Notes: generated by a model not told the origin, from the sequence alone. Counted from the first letter of the stretch, positions 1 through 13,496 are shown. The stretch is 64,000 nt of DNA from Metarhizobium sp017305935 (GCF_029601685.1 NZ_JARRIR010000002.1:558001-622000), one strand, 5' to 3'. A program made the numbers and translations.

Positions 1-67
1 CGATGCGCAGGCCCTGCGCCGGGAGTCCTGCGGCGGTATCGAGAACATGGGTCGTCAATCCGGTCAT
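1..67 (-). CDS. uraH: 5-hydroxyisourate hydrolase, N-terminal part only (cut by window edge)
   Basis: Only the first 22 codons are inside the window. They read MTGLTTHVLDTAAGLPAQGL and onward, the typical N-terminus of transthyretin-like HIU hydrolase, whose His in TTHVLD is a catalytic residue of the family. The enzyme converts 5-hydroxyisourate, the product of urate oxidation, to OHCU, the substrate of the uraD product encoded upstream. The ATG overlaps the TGA of allA as ATGA, indicating translational coupling at the end of the purine-catabolism operon. The identification rests on a short stretch, but the context is strong. Confidence 0.8.
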   Translation of the reverse strand, partial: MTGLTTHVLDTAAGLPAQGLRI

Positions 68-564
68 GGCTTGGGCTCCGCGATGAGATACGGGATGTCG
101 TAGAAGAATTCTTCGAGGTTGTTTTCCGCGCCTTCGCGATCGACGACGAGGAAATCGCTGACGCCGCCGAGCGACATCAGCGGATGATGCCAGGTATTGC
201 GGCGATAGTTGACGCCCTGGTCGGCGCGGGCAAAGAAGACGCGCGGACGCCCCGGCCTGCCGTCCTCATCCTCGGAGACGACCACGAGGAAGGGCCGGCC
301 GCTCAGCGGCGAAAAGCTCTGGCTGCCGAACGGATGACGCTCCATCATATCGACGGGATAGGGAAAGGCGCGCGGCTGGCCACGGAAGAGATTGACGATG
401 ACGCGGGCGTTTTCGCCGGCTGCCTCAGGCGCGAAAAGCGCATGGAACCGCTCGGTATTCCCGCCGTTGATCAGCCGCATCCGGGCCGGATCGGCCTCGA
501 TCACGTCGCCGAAGGGCGCGAACGCGTCCTGCGTCAGCGGTTCGATGGAAAGATAATCTTGCAC
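64..564 (-). CDS. allA: ureidoglycolate lyase
   Basis: A 166-residue protein of the usual AllA length. It starts MQDYLSIEPLTQDAFAPFGD and has family blocks such as INGGNTERFHAL and the cupin-like NTWHHPLMSLGG. It cleaves ureidoglycolate to glyoxylate and urea, so the urea can feed urease (a ureG gene lies at the other end of the window). Its stop overlaps the uraH start. Upstream uraD is 63 bases away in the same direction, so the genes are probably one transcript. The call is by family resemblance. Confidence 0.9.
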   Translation of the reverse strand: MQDYLSIEPLTQDAFAPFGDVIEADPARMRLINGGNTERFHALFAPEAAGENARVIVNLFRGQPRAFPYPVDMMERHPFGSQSFSPLSGRPFLVVVSEDEDGRPGRPRVFFARADQGVNYRRNTWHHPLMSLGGVSDFLVVDREGAENNLEEFFYDIPYLIAEPKP

Positions 565-627
565 GTTGATGTCCTTGGATTGGCGTGGCGCCTTTTCTGC
601 GCATCGAAGCCGGGATGCAATCCTGCC

Positions 628-1125
628 TCAGCCCGGCGGCAACAGGCCGGAGAGCCTGAGCGCCGCAATCTTCTCGACCTCGGCGCAGGCGGTCGCGAAT
701 TCGCCCTCGCGCGGATTGTGGATGCGGCGCTCGAAAGCGGCGAGGATGTCGTCCTTGCCGAGCCCCTTGACGGCGATGATGAAGGGGAAGCCGAATTTTT
801 CGACATAGGCCGTGTTCAGGGCGGTGAAGCGGGCGTGCTCCTGCGGGCTCAACCGATCGAGGCCGGCGCCGGCCTGCTCCTTGCGGCTGTCCTCGGTGAG
901 TTCCCCGGCAATCGCCAGGCGGCCGGCGAGATCGGGATGGGCGCGCAGCACGCCCAGCCGCTCCGCCTCGCTCGCCGCGCGGAATATCGCGACGAAGGCA
1001 GCATGCACCCCCCTGACGGTCAGCGGCACCAGGATATTGCCGGAATCGTAGGCGCGCTCGGCGATGAACGGCGAATGCTCGAAGATGCCGCCGAACTTTT
1101 CGATGAAATCGGCCCGCGCACTCAT
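628..1125 (-). CDS. uraD: 2-oxo-4-hydroxy-4-carboxy-5-ureidoimidazoline (OHCU) decarboxylase
   Basis: A 165-residue protein with the UraD core motif RAHPDLAG (catalytic His about residue 63) and an FNALN-like helix (FTALNTAYVEKFGFPF) followed by the FIIAVKG strand seen in this family. It decarboxylates OHCU to S-allantoin in urate breakdown. Its start overlaps the puuE stop by four bases (ATGA at 1122-1125), indicating coupled translation. It is all-helical and cytosolic, of normal length, with no sign of damage. Confidence 0.93.
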   Translation of the reverse strand: MSARADFIEKFGGIFEHSPFIAERAYDSGNILVPLTVRGVHAAFVAIFRAASEAERLGVLRAHPDLAGRLAIAGELTEDSRKEQAGAGLDRLSPQEHARFTALNTAYVEKFGFPFIIAVKGLGKDDILAAFERRIHNPREGEFATACAEVEKIAALRLSGLLPPG

Positions 1126-2051
1126 GGCAGCAGGCTCGACGGCTTGTGATGAGCATGCCAGTGCCTGGCGATATCGATGCGGCGCGGCACCCAGACCTTC
1201 TCATGGCCGAGCACATATTCGATGAAGCGTTTCAGCGCCGCCGCACGGCCCGGACGGCCGACGAGGCGGCAATGCAGGCCGACCGACATCATCTTCGGGC
1301 TGCCTTCCCGGCCCTCTTCATAGAGCGTCTCGAAGGCATCCTTGAGATAGGTGAAAAACTGGTCGCCGGTGTTGAACCCCTGCGGCGTCGCAAACCGCAT
1401 GTCGTTGGTTTCAAGCGTATAGGGGATGATCAGGAACGGCTTGCCGTCGACGCCCCTGACCCAGAACGGCAGGTCGTCCGCATAGGAGTCGGAGGAATAG
1501 AGGAAACCGCCCTCTTCCATCACCAGCCGCAGCGTGTTGTCGGAAGGCTTGCCCTGATACATGCCGTAGGGGCGCTCGCCGGTGAGTTCGGTATGCAGCC
1601 GCACGGCCTCGAGGATATGCTTGCGCTCTGCCTCTTCCGAAAAATCCTTATATTCCAGCCAGCGATAACCGTGGCTGGCGATTTCCCAGCCGGCTTCCTT
1701 CATGGCGGCCACCGCTTCCGGGTTGCGGGCCATGGCCAGGGTCACGCCATAGACGGTGACCGGCACGTTCAGCCCGGTAAACATGCGCCACAGACGCCAG
1801 AAGCCGGCGCGCGAACCGTATTCGTAGATCGATTCCATGTTGAGGTTGCGCTGCCCGGCCCAGGCCTGCGCGCCGACGATTTCGGAGAGCAGGCATTCCG
1901 AGGCCGGGTCGCCGTCGAGAATACAGCTTTCGCCACCCTCCTCGTAATTGACCACGAATTGCACCGCGACGCGGGCGTCTCCCGGCCATTTCGGATCGGG
2001 AATGGCGCGACCGTAACCAACGAGATCGCGCGGATAAGTCTCGGATACCAT
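1122..2051 (-). CDS. puuE: allantoinase, PuuE (polysaccharide deacetylase-fold) type
   Basis: From the ATG at 2051 the protein is 309 residues and begins MVSETYPRDLVGYG, followed by the characteristic VQFVVNYEEGGE. It is a cofactor-light allantoinase of the NodB/polysaccharide-deacetylase fold that hydrolyses allantoin to allantoate, not the amidohydrolase type. An in-frame ATG at 2093 would add 14 residues that do not resemble the family. The 2051 start has a GGGG tract about eight bases upstream, so it is preferred. The gene sits between DUF1045 and uraD in one minus-strand operon. Confidence 0.9.
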   Translation of the reverse strand: MVSETYPRDLVGYGRAIPDPKWPGDARVAVQFVVNYEEGGESCILDGDPASECLLSEIVGAQAWAGQRNLNMESIYEYGSRAGFWRLWRMFTGLNVPVTVYGVTLAMARNPEAVAAMKEAGWEIASHGYRWLEYKDFSEEAERKHILEAVRLHTELTGERPYGMYQGKPSDNTLRLVMEEGGFLYSSDSYADDLPFWVRGVDGKPFLIIPYTLETNDMRFATPQGFNTGDQFFTYLKDAFETLYEEGREGSPKMMSVGLHCRLVGRPGRAAALKRFIEYVLGHEKVWVPRRIDIARHWHAHHKPSSLLP

Positions 2052-2144
2052 CGAAAGAACCCCATGCAGACAGGCTTCGACGGTAGCACTCATGCCGCGA
2101 AAGTCGAGATGGAAAACCGCCGGCGCACAGCTTTACCGTCGCTC

Positions 2145-2852
2145 TCAGGCCGTGCGTCGCCGTGAAATTCGCCCCAGCGGATGCAGGGAATGCACCCGGA
2201 AGGGCGCGCCTGACTCCTCCTCAACGAACAGCGCGAGATTGGCGATCTCCATCGGTGATTGCAGCACCGGCGCGAAAAAATCTTCCAGCGCCGGACCGAG
2301 CACGGTCATTATCGCCGGCGCCACCGGGCCGGTCAGGCTCATATAGAAGCGGAACTCGTCCATCACATGCGGGCAGCCCCAGCGATGCAGATTGGCGAGC
2401 TGGGCGGCGCTCAACCCATGCGGGTCGCGCCGCTCGATCTCCTCTTCGGTCAAAGGCGCGCGAAAGGCGTCGAATTCCTGCACCACGGCAGCGGCAAGGA
2501 AAAGCAGCTGCTCAGATGGGCAGGAGGGCACCAGCCCGTAGAAATCGCCGAGACGGGCAACCTCCATGCGCTCGACGGCAAACGGCGCGATGGTGCCGGC
2601 AAACCGCATGAGATGGCGCAGCAGCATCGATTCCGACATCTTTTCGGAGAGACGGAACGGCGCTTTCAGCGCCGCGTGAAAGCCGTAGCGGCGCGGCAGC
2701 GCAGTATAATAGGCGATCTCGGGAATCGTGAGGCCGCGCAGCGCCGGCGGCTCGACCGGATGGCCGGAAAAGGCATTACGCCCCAACCATTGCGTCGCCG
2801 CCAGCGTCAGCGGATTACCCGCAGGCGGCGTGAAAAAGATGGCATAACGCAT
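2145..2852 (-). CDS. DUF1045 family protein (2H phosphoesterase-like) with altered second His motif
   Basis: A 235-residue DUF1045 protein, the family also found in phosphonate operons and, in rhizobia, leading ureide operons. The fold is related to 2H phosphoesterases, which use two H-x-[T/S]-x motifs. The first is present as GFHAALKAPF (His59). The second reads EFRFYMSLTG, where a Tyr170 (TAT codon) occupies the place of the expected His. The protein may therefore have lost phosphoesterase activity or be a binding protein. It is the first gene of the puuE-uraD-allA-uraH unit. No function is proven. Confidence 0.8.
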   Translation of the reverse strand: MRYAIFFTPPAGNPLTLAATQWLGRNAFSGHPVEPPALRGLTIPEIAYYTALPRRYGFHAALKAPFRLSEKMSESMLLRHLMRFAGTIAPFAVERMEVARLGDFYGLVPSCPSEQLLFLAAAVVQEFDAFRAPLTEEEIERRDPHGLSAAQLANLHRWGCPHVMDEFRFYMSLTGPVAPAIMTVLGPALEDFFAPVLQSPMEIANLALFVEEESGAPFRVHSLHPLGRISRRRTA

Positions 2853-2942
2853 GTCGTCCCCTTGTCCAAAACGACTCCTGCGGCCGGATCTAGGTGATTT
2901 GCATGACAGGGATGCGAAGTGCGATGCAGCAACCGGGGGTCT

Positions 2943-4148
2943 TTACGGCGCATTTCGTCCGGCGACGGCCAAATGGCTCTCCAGCGTGAAGCCGGGGGGC
3001 ACGTCCATCGCCCGCCCCTCGATGGCATCCACCGCCGCGCGGGCGAGAACATGGGCGAGGCCGAAACTGACCTTGAACCCGCCGGTGAGCGCGACAATGC
3101 CGGGATGGTCCGGATGCGGGCCGACCATCGGATCGCGATCGATGGCCTTCGGCCGCAGCCCGGCCCAGCGCTCGACAACGGGCGCGTCCGCCAAGGCCGG
3201 CACGAGGTCGCGCGCCGCCGCCACCAGCCCGTCGAGCTGTGCATCGGTCGAAAACGCTTCGGCAAAGCTGTTCTCGCTGGTCGAACCGATGGCGACATGG
3301 CCGCCTTCATGCGCGACGACATAGAGCCCGTCGAGGAAGATCACCGGCAGGCCGGGATCGACATCGGCGGCCAGCAGCGCCGCCTGCCCCTTCACGGGCT
3401 GCCCCAGCGGTTTTTGCAGCGCCGGCCCCAGGGCTTCGAGCAATGGGAAGGCGGAAACGCCGGCGGCGACGATGCAGGCGCCATAGGACAGCGAGTCGCC
3501 GGACGTGAAATGCAGGCGTTTTCGCGCGGCATCGATGGCGGAAACGCCCTCCCCTTGCCGAAAGGCGAGGTTCGGAAAGGTCGCGAGCGCCGCCGCCAGC
3601 GCCGCCACCAGCCCGCGCGGAAAAATCCTGGCCGCCAGCGTGTCATGCACGAAGCCGGCGGCACCCGCCTCGGCCCGCACCCAGCCCGCGACCTGCGGCG
3701 CATCGATCACATTCCAATGAAAGGCCCGCGTCGGCGTCTTCCAAGCCGTTTCGGCATCGGCCTGGTGGCGCAACGCGATATCGCGCAGATGCGGCTTCGG
3801 CAGCGGGATCAGCCGGCCGCTGCGGCGATAGCCGGCGGAAAGTCCGGTTATCGCTTCCAGCTCGGCGATGCGCGCCTCCAGCGATACCAGCGCATCGAAC
3901 TGAAACTGCTTCTTCACCGACCAGCGATCCGGCATATGCGGCATCAAGGCGCCGAGCAGCCCGCCGCTGGCCCCGGCCCCCGCACCCTGCACATCGATCA
4001 GCACCGTCTTCAAGCCGGCCTTCCCCGCCTCGAAGGCCGCCCACAGGCCCATGATGCCGGCGCCGACGATGACGAGGTCGGCGGACGATTGACCGGCGCT
4101 CGCCGGCGGCGTATCGGCAGGAACGGCATTGGACGAAGAAAGAGCCAT
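2943..4148 (-). CDS. FAD-dependent oxidoreductase, probable stand-alone MnmC(o)-like enzyme
   Basis: A 401-residue DAO-type flavoprotein. The dinucleotide-binding GAGIMG is at residues 29-34 and a late FAD-contact block reads TGGFKVSFGLAHVLA. In gammaproteobacteria the MnmC C-terminal half is such an oxidase, which removes the carboxymethyl group of cmnm5U34 in tRNA, and it is fused to the methyltransferase. Here the methyltransferase (mnmD) is the divergent neighbour, which supports the same pathway role by inference. The ATG at 4148 is chosen over a GTG at 4160 because GGAGG lies about 11 bases ahead of it. That ATG interlocks with the mnmD ATG. Confidence 0.72.
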   Translation of the reverse strand: MALSSSNAVPADTPPASAGQSSADLVIVGAGIMGLWAAFEAGKAGLKTVLIDVQGAGAGASGGLLGALMPHMPDRWSVKKQFQFDALVSLEARIAELEAITGLSAGYRRSGRLIPLPKPHLRDIALRHQADAETAWKTPTRAFHWNVIDAPQVAGWVRAEAGAAGFVHDTLAARIFPRGLVAALAAALATFPNLAFRQGEGVSAIDAARKRLHFTSGDSLSYGACIVAAGVSAFPLLEALGPALQKPLGQPVKGQAALLAADVDPGLPVIFLDGLYVVAHEGGHVAIGSTSENSFAEAFSTDAQLDGLVAAARDLVPALADAPVVERWAGLRPKAIDRDPMVGPHPDHPGIVALTGGFKVSFGLAHVLARAAVDAIEGRAMDVPPGFTLESHLAVAGRNAP

Positions 4149-4884
4149 GACTGAAACCACCTCCGAAACGACGCCCGCCCCGGCCGGGCAGGCGCTCGAC
4201 TGGCGCGACGGCGATATGCCCTATTCGCTGGCCTTTGGCGATCACTTTTATTGCCAGACCGACGGCCGGCTGGAATGCGGCTACGTGTTTCTCGACGGGA
4301 ACGGCCTGCCCGCGCGCTGGCAGGCGGCAGAGAGTTTCCGCATCGGCGAACTGGGTTTCGGAACCGGCCTGAATTTCTGCGAGACGTTTCGGCAATGGCG
4401 GGAAACGCGGGGGCCGGGCGGCCATCTCCACTTCGTCTCCTTCGAGCTTTATCCGATGGCGGCGGCCGATATCGACCGGGCGCTGTCGCGCTGGCCCGAG
4501 ATCGACCGCGAGCGGCAGGCGCTTGTCGCCCTGTGGCCGGCCGAACCTGGCGGCCATGTCACGCTCGACATCGACGACCGGACCCGGTTGACCGTCGTCT
4601 GCGGCCCGGCGCTGGAAGGCGTGCGCGACTTCGATGCAGCCTTCGACGCCTGGTATCTCGACGGCTTCGCGCCGTCGCGCAATTCGGACATGTGGTCGCT
4701 CGAACTGATGCGCGCCCTCTACGACAAGACCGTCGCCGGCGGTCGTTTCGCGACCTATGCGGCGGCGGGCTTCGTGCGCCGCAATCTGGCGCAGGCGGGT
4801 TTCACCGTCGAGCGCCGGCCGGGCTTTGCTGGCAAGCGTGAGATGCTTTGCGGGGTCAAGCCAGTATTTCCAGATATAGCGTGA
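4147..4884 (+). CDS. mnmD: tRNA 5-methylaminomethyl-2-thiouridine methyltransferase, MnmD (MnmC2) type
   Basis: A 245-residue SAM methyltransferase. The SAM loop ELGFGTG is at residues 68-74, followed by the family-specific AWYLDGFAPSRNSDMW and a C-terminal RRNLAQAGF/KREML block. It methylates nm5U34 to mnm5U34 in tRNAs. The start at 4147 follows a purine-rich GAAGAAAGAG. A further in-frame ATG at 4129 would lie inside the opposite gene. The last codons and the stop fall inside a short rhizobial palindromic repeat (4863-4908), so the C-terminus may have been rewritten by it. Confidence 0.87.
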   Translation: MTETTSETTPAPAGQALDWRDGDMPYSLAFGDHFYCQTDGRLECGYVFLDGNGLPARWQAAESFRIGELGFGTGLNFCETFRQWRETRGPGGHLHFVSFELYPMAAADIDRALSRWPEIDRERQALVALWPAEPGGHVTLDIDDRTRLTVVCGPALEGVRDFDAAFDAWYLDGFAPSRNSDMWSLELMRALYDKTVAGGRFATYAAAGFVRRNLAQAGFTVERRPGFAGKREMLCGVKPVFPDIA

Positions 4885-4908
4885 ACCGGCTTTCCGACCG
4901 GAAATGTG
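4863..4908. repeat. short interspersed palindromic repeat, copy 1 (overlaps mnmD 3' end)
   Basis: A diverged copy of a ~45-bp element. Its order is a left arm AGTATTTCC, a middle GTGAACCGG, then CTTTCCGACCGGAAATGTG as right arm. Better copies are at 21494-21538, 24422-24460, 27408-27450, 32946-32990 and, partial, 54333-54372. It covers the mnmD stop codon at 4882-4884. Confidence 0.6.
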
Positions 4909-4921
4909 ATCAAATGGAAAT

Positions 4922-8641
<3,720 letters not shown>

Positions 8642-8824
8642 TCCTCCCGCATATCACGGCGGGCATAACAACGCGTTAACCAACCGCGATAAAGGCCGAG
8701 CCTTGCCCGACGCGTTCGCCATGTCGCGCTATCCCAAGAAAGTCGGCTTCCTGTCGCAAACAGCGGCGACAAAAGGGACAAATTCCTGCGACAACCATGT
8801 CGAGAACACACCATCGGATTTGCC

Positions 8825-10408
8825 ATGAGCGACATCAGCCCCGCAGTACCGCCTGAAACCGATACCGCCGCCCAGCCCGAACGTCGTCGCCGCAACGGCG
8901 GCCGCGGGGTCGAGCGCAGCCGCAAAAGCGGCGCTTCCGCCTATCTCAATCTGGTCAATTCGCTCGACAAGAGCAGGGCTCTGTCGCCGGAGGCGCTGGA
9001 GGACATCCACGAGGCGTCGCTGACCATCCTCGAAGAGATCGGCATGGACATCATGCTGCCGCAGGCGCGCGAGCGCATGAAGGCGGCCGGCGCCGAGGTG
9101 ACACCCGGCAAGGACCGGGTGCGCTTCGACCGCGCCATGATCATGGACTATGTGGCGCACGCGCCCTCCACCTTCACCCTGCACGCCCGCAATACGCTGC
9201 GCAACGTCGCCATCGGCGGCGACAACCTCGTCTTCGCCCAGATCGCCAGCGCCCCCTTCGTCGCCGACCGCGACGGCGGCCGCCGTGCCGGCAACCAGGA
9301 AGATTATCGCAAGCTCCTCAAGCTGGCGCAGAGCTACGACATCATCCACACGACGGGCGGCTATCCGGTCGAACCGGTCGATATCCATGCCTCCGTGCGC
9401 CATCTCGATTGTCTCTCCGATCTCGTCAAGCTCACTGACAAACCGTTCCACTGCTATTCGCTCGGCCAGCAGCGCAATCTCGATGGTATCGAGATCGCCC
9501 GCATCGGCCGCGGCATCTCGATGGAGCAGATGGAGCGCGAGCCGTCGCTGTTCACCATCATCAATTCCTCCTCGCCGCTGCGCCTGGACGGGCCGATGCT
9601 GCAGGGCATCATCGAAATGTCCTCGCGCAATCAGGTTGTGGTGGTGACGCCGTTCACGCTGGCCGGCGCCATGGCCCCGGTGACCATCGCCGGCGCGCTG
9701 GTTCAGCAGAATGCCGAGGCGCTGTGCGGCATCGCGTTTACGCAGATGGTGCGAAAGGGCGCGCCGGTCATCTATGGCGGCTTTACCTCGAATGTCGACA
9801 TGAAGACGGGTGCGCCGGCCTTCGGCACGCCGGAATACATGAAGGCGGTGATCGCAGGCGGCCAGCTCGCGCGCCGCTATCGTCTTCCCTACCGCACCTC
9901 CAACACCAATGCCGCCAACACGCTGGATGCGCAGGCAGCCTATGAATCGGCCCTGTCGCTCTGGGCTCTGACGCAGGGCGGCGGCAATTTCATCATGCAT
10001 GCCGCCGGCTGGAGCGAAGGCGGGCTCACCGCCTCCTTCGAGAAGTTCATCCTCGACGTCGACATGCTGCAGATGGTGGCGGAATTTCTGAAACCGCTCG
10101 ATGTCAGCGCCGATGCACTGGCGCTCGACGCCGTGCGCGATGTCGGCCCCGGCGGCCATTATTTCGGCACGGCGCATACGCTGGCGCGCTACGAAAACGC
10201 CTTCTATTCGCCGATCCTGTCGGACTGGCGCAATTTCGAGACCTGGAGCGAAGCCGGTCGTCCCACGACCTACGACCACGCCAACCGGGTGTTCAAGGAA
10301 ACGCTGAAGCATTACGAGCAGCCGCCGCTCGATCCGGCCGTTTCGGAGGAACTCGACGCCTTCGTCGCGCGCCGCAAGGCGGAAGGCGGCGTGCCGACCG
10401 ATTTCTGA
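8825..10408 (+). CDS. trimethylamine methyltransferase (MttB) family protein, non-pyrrolysine type
   Basis: A 527-residue TIM-barrel corrinoid-dependent methyltransferase of the MttB superfamily. The N-terminal ~35 residues are charged and low in complexity; the barrel then starts near ALEDIHEASLTILEEIGM. The frame has no internal amber codon, so the active-site pyrrolysine of true MttB is absent. Such homologues include glycine-betaine methyltransferase of Desulfitobacterium. No corrinoid protein, reactivase or methyl-acceptor gene is next to it, so partners must be elsewhere. The substrate, probably a quaternary amine, cannot be set from the sequence. Confidence 0.85.
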   Translation: MSDISPAVPPETDTAAQPERRRRNGGRGVERSRKSGASAYLNLVNSLDKSRALSPEALEDIHEASLTILEEIGMDIMLPQARERMKAAGAEVTPGKDRVRFDRAMIMDYVAHAPSTFTLHARNTLRNVAIGGDNLVFAQIASAPFVADRDGGRRAGNQEDYRKLLKLAQSYDIIHTTGGYPVEPVDIHASVRHLDCLSDLVKLTDKPFHCYSLGQQRNLDGIEIARIGRGISMEQMEREPSLFTIINSSSPLRLDGPMLQGIIEMSSRNQVVVVTPFTLAGAMAPVTIAGALVQQNAEALCGIAFTQMVRKGAPVIYGGFTSNVDMKTGAPAFGTPEYMKAVIAGGQLARRYRLPYRTSNTNAANTLDAQAAYESALSLWALTQGGGNFIMHAAGWSEGGLTASFEKFILDVDMLQMVAEFLKPLDVSADALALDAVRDVGPGGHYFGTAHTLARYENAFYSPILSDWRNFETWSEAGRPTTYDHANRVFKETLKHYEQPPLDPAVSEELDAFVARRKAEGGVPTDF

Positions 10409-10526
10409 GGCCGTCGAACATGAACGAAATTTAACCCGCAATGGCGCAAATGTGGCGTGGTTCCGCCACGTTGCGCGATCATCTTCGATCCTGGCTCTTC
10501 GGAGCGAAACAGAAAGGATTCGAACG

Positions 10527-10823
10527 ATGTCCGTATTGCAAAAGACTGTCTCTGCGGGCCTGATCGCAACCACGCTCGCCATCGCCAGCGTCGCGACCTC
10601 CGCGCCCGCCGCCGCCCATGGTCGCTTCTGGGGCGGCTTTGCCGCGGGCGCCGTCGGCGGCCTCATCGGCGGGGCGCTCGCCGCCGGCAGCCAGCCCTAT
10701 TACGGCCGTCCGGTCTATTATTATCCGGACTACCTGCCGCCGCCGCGTCCGCGTTACTGCCACATGGAATGGCGCCATGATTATTGGGGTCGCGGCTATC
10801 GCGTCGAGGTCTGCCCTCGCTGA
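10527..10823 (+). CDS. small exported protein with glycine-zipper segment, unknown function
   Basis: A 98-residue protein starting MSVLQKTVSAGLIATTLAIA, a typical signal peptide with a likely Ala-X-Ala cleavage near APAAAHG. A Gly/Ala-rich stretch (FAAGAVGGLIGGALAAG) resembles a glycine zipper, and a Tyr/Pro-rich tail carries two Cys (CHMEW and VEVCPR). The ATG at 10527 is preceded by AAAGGA at good spacing. Similar short proteins are common in rhizobia, but no function is recognised. It ends just before a hairpin terminator. Confidence 0.75.
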   Translation: MSVLQKTVSAGLIATTLAIASVATSAPAAAHGRFWGGFAAGAVGGLIGGALAAGSQPYYGRPVYYYPDYLPPPRPRYCHMEWRHDYWGRGYRVEVCPR

Positions 10824-10858
10824 GCCTTCGGCACGAACACCCCGAACGCTTCCGGATC

Positions 10859-10898
10859 AGCCTGCGCGGCGGCTCGCGCAGGCTTCGTCATTTCTGCT
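10859..10898 (+). terminator. hairpin terminator after the small exported protein
   Basis: A perfect 9-bp stem AGCCTGCGC/GCGCAGGCT (10859-10867 and 10876-10884) with an 8-base loop, followed by a weak T-rich run TTCGTCATTTCTGCTT. It lies 35 bases after the stop at 10823. Confidence 0.55.
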
Positions 10899-10903
10899 TG
10901 GCC

Positions 10904-10933
10904 CTTGACATTTGCCCCGAAAACCTCCAAATG
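10904..10933 (+). promoter_or_regulatory. candidate sigma-70 promoter for the DEAD-box helicase, with ~230-base leader
   Basis: CTTGACA at 10904-10910 matches the alphaproteobacterial -35 (CTTGAC). The -10 region near 10927-10933 (CCAAATG) is poor. If used, the leader before the TTG start at 11166 is about 225 bases and contains small hairpins such as GGAAAG-CA-CTTTCC and GAACGC-N7-GCGTTC. Nothing else was recognised between 10899 and 11165. Confidence 0.35.
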
Positions 10934-11165
10934 CCCGACAGCTTTCCCCTCTCCGAACGCCGCGTGAGCGTTCGCGTCGGATTTGACGCGCAAGAGAGGA
11001 TGGCTCGGCCAAGAGACTTCGCCACGGTGGCGGACAAAACACGAGCGCTGGAAAGCACTTTCCAACACAAGTTCCCACTTCACGCGGGGTTCTTGACGCC
11101 AGATGCCACGGAGCCGCAATCCTGCGGCCCGCTATGGCTTCCGGCGCCACGAAGAGGCATTTATT

Positions 11166-12563
<1,398 letters not shown>

Positions 12564-12582
12564 GAGCGGGTGTAACGATCAG

Positions 12583-12613
12583 AAACGCCGGTCCCCTGGG
12601 GCCGGCGTTTTTC
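12583..12613. terminator. bidirectional intrinsic terminator
   Basis: The stem AAACGCCGG/CCGGCGTTT (12583-12591 and 12602-12610) has a GC-rich inner hairpin and a following TTTTTC. It lies between the convergent helicase (stop 12563) and EamA (stop 12615) genes. A-rich sequence on the left side makes it usable from both strands. Confidence 0.8.
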
Positions 12614-12614
12614 A

Positions 12615-13496
12615 TTATCGACCAATCGGCCGGCGGTTGGTGAAATAGACGCCGATCACAACGATGACGGTGCCGACGATCATCGGCAGGGTCAGCGGCT
12701 CGCCGAAGGCGATGGCCGCCTCGACCGCGACCAGCGGCGGCACGAGATAGATCAGCGAGGCCGCCTTCGACACCTGTCCGCGCCGGATCAGGTAGAGGAG
12801 CAGGCCGATGGCGCCCATCGAAAGGCCGAAGATCGACCACAGCATGGTCAGGATCGCCGGCCAGGAGCCGTCGAAATGCAGCCGTTCGGTAAACAGCGCC
12901 AGCGGCGCGGTGACCAAGAGCGCCCCGACATATTGCAGCGTCGCGATGGTCCGGATGTCGCCGACCTGCAGGTGCTGCTTCTGGTAGACCGTGCCATAGG
13001 TCACCGAGACCATGCCGAGCAGGTTGACGACGAGCGGCACCGCCGTCTGGCCGAGATTGCCGGGATCGATGGCCATCAGCTTCGGCGAGATGGCGATGGC
13101 GATGCCGAGGAAGCCGAGCGCCAGCCCGAGTTTCTGCAGCCGCGACAGGCGTTCGCCAAGCAGGCTGGCCGCGGCCACAGCCGTCAACAGCGGTTGCAGC
13201 GCCGCGATGATGCCCGACAGCCCCGCCGGCACACCGCGCGCCACCGCCCACCACAGACCGGCAAGATAAAGCCCATGCAGGAAGATGCCGGAATAGACCG
13301 CCTTCAAGGCCTGCCGCCAGTCGCGTGGCCAGCGCGCCCCGGCGACGATGCACAGCGCCGCGAAGGCGAGGAAGGACAGGCCGTAGCGCCAGGCGAGAAA
13401 GGTGAAGGGTTCCGAATGGATGGCGGCATAACCAGCAGCGATCCAGCCTGTCGACCATAGGAACACGAACACGGCGGGAGCAAGACGATCGAGCAT
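12615..13496 (-). CDS. EamA (DMT superfamily) inner-membrane transporter
   Basis: A 293-residue hydrophobic protein with about ten membrane helices in two EamA repeats. The first repeat includes GWIAAGYAAIHSEPFTFLAWR and a GLSGIIAALQPL region; the second has IYLVPPLVAVEAAIAFGE near the C-terminus. This is typical of drug/metabolite exporters of unknown substrate. The gene stands alone and is divergent from the ATP-grasp cluster across a 341-base gap. Confidence 0.9.
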   Translation of the reverse strand: MLDRLAPAVFVFLWSTGWIAAGYAAIHSEPFTFLAWRYGLSFLAFAALCIVAGARWPRDWRQALKAVYSGIFLHGLYLAGLWWAVARGVPAGLSGIIAALQPLLTAVAAASLLGERLSRLQKLGLALGFLGIAIAISPKLMAIDPGNLGQTAVPLVVNLLGMVSVTYGTVYQKQHLQVGDIRTIATLQYVGALLVTAPLALFTERLHFDGSWPAILTMLWSIFGLSMGAIGLLLYLIRRGQVSKAASLIYLVPPLVAVEAAIAFGEPLTLPMIVGTVIVVIGVYFTNRRPIGR

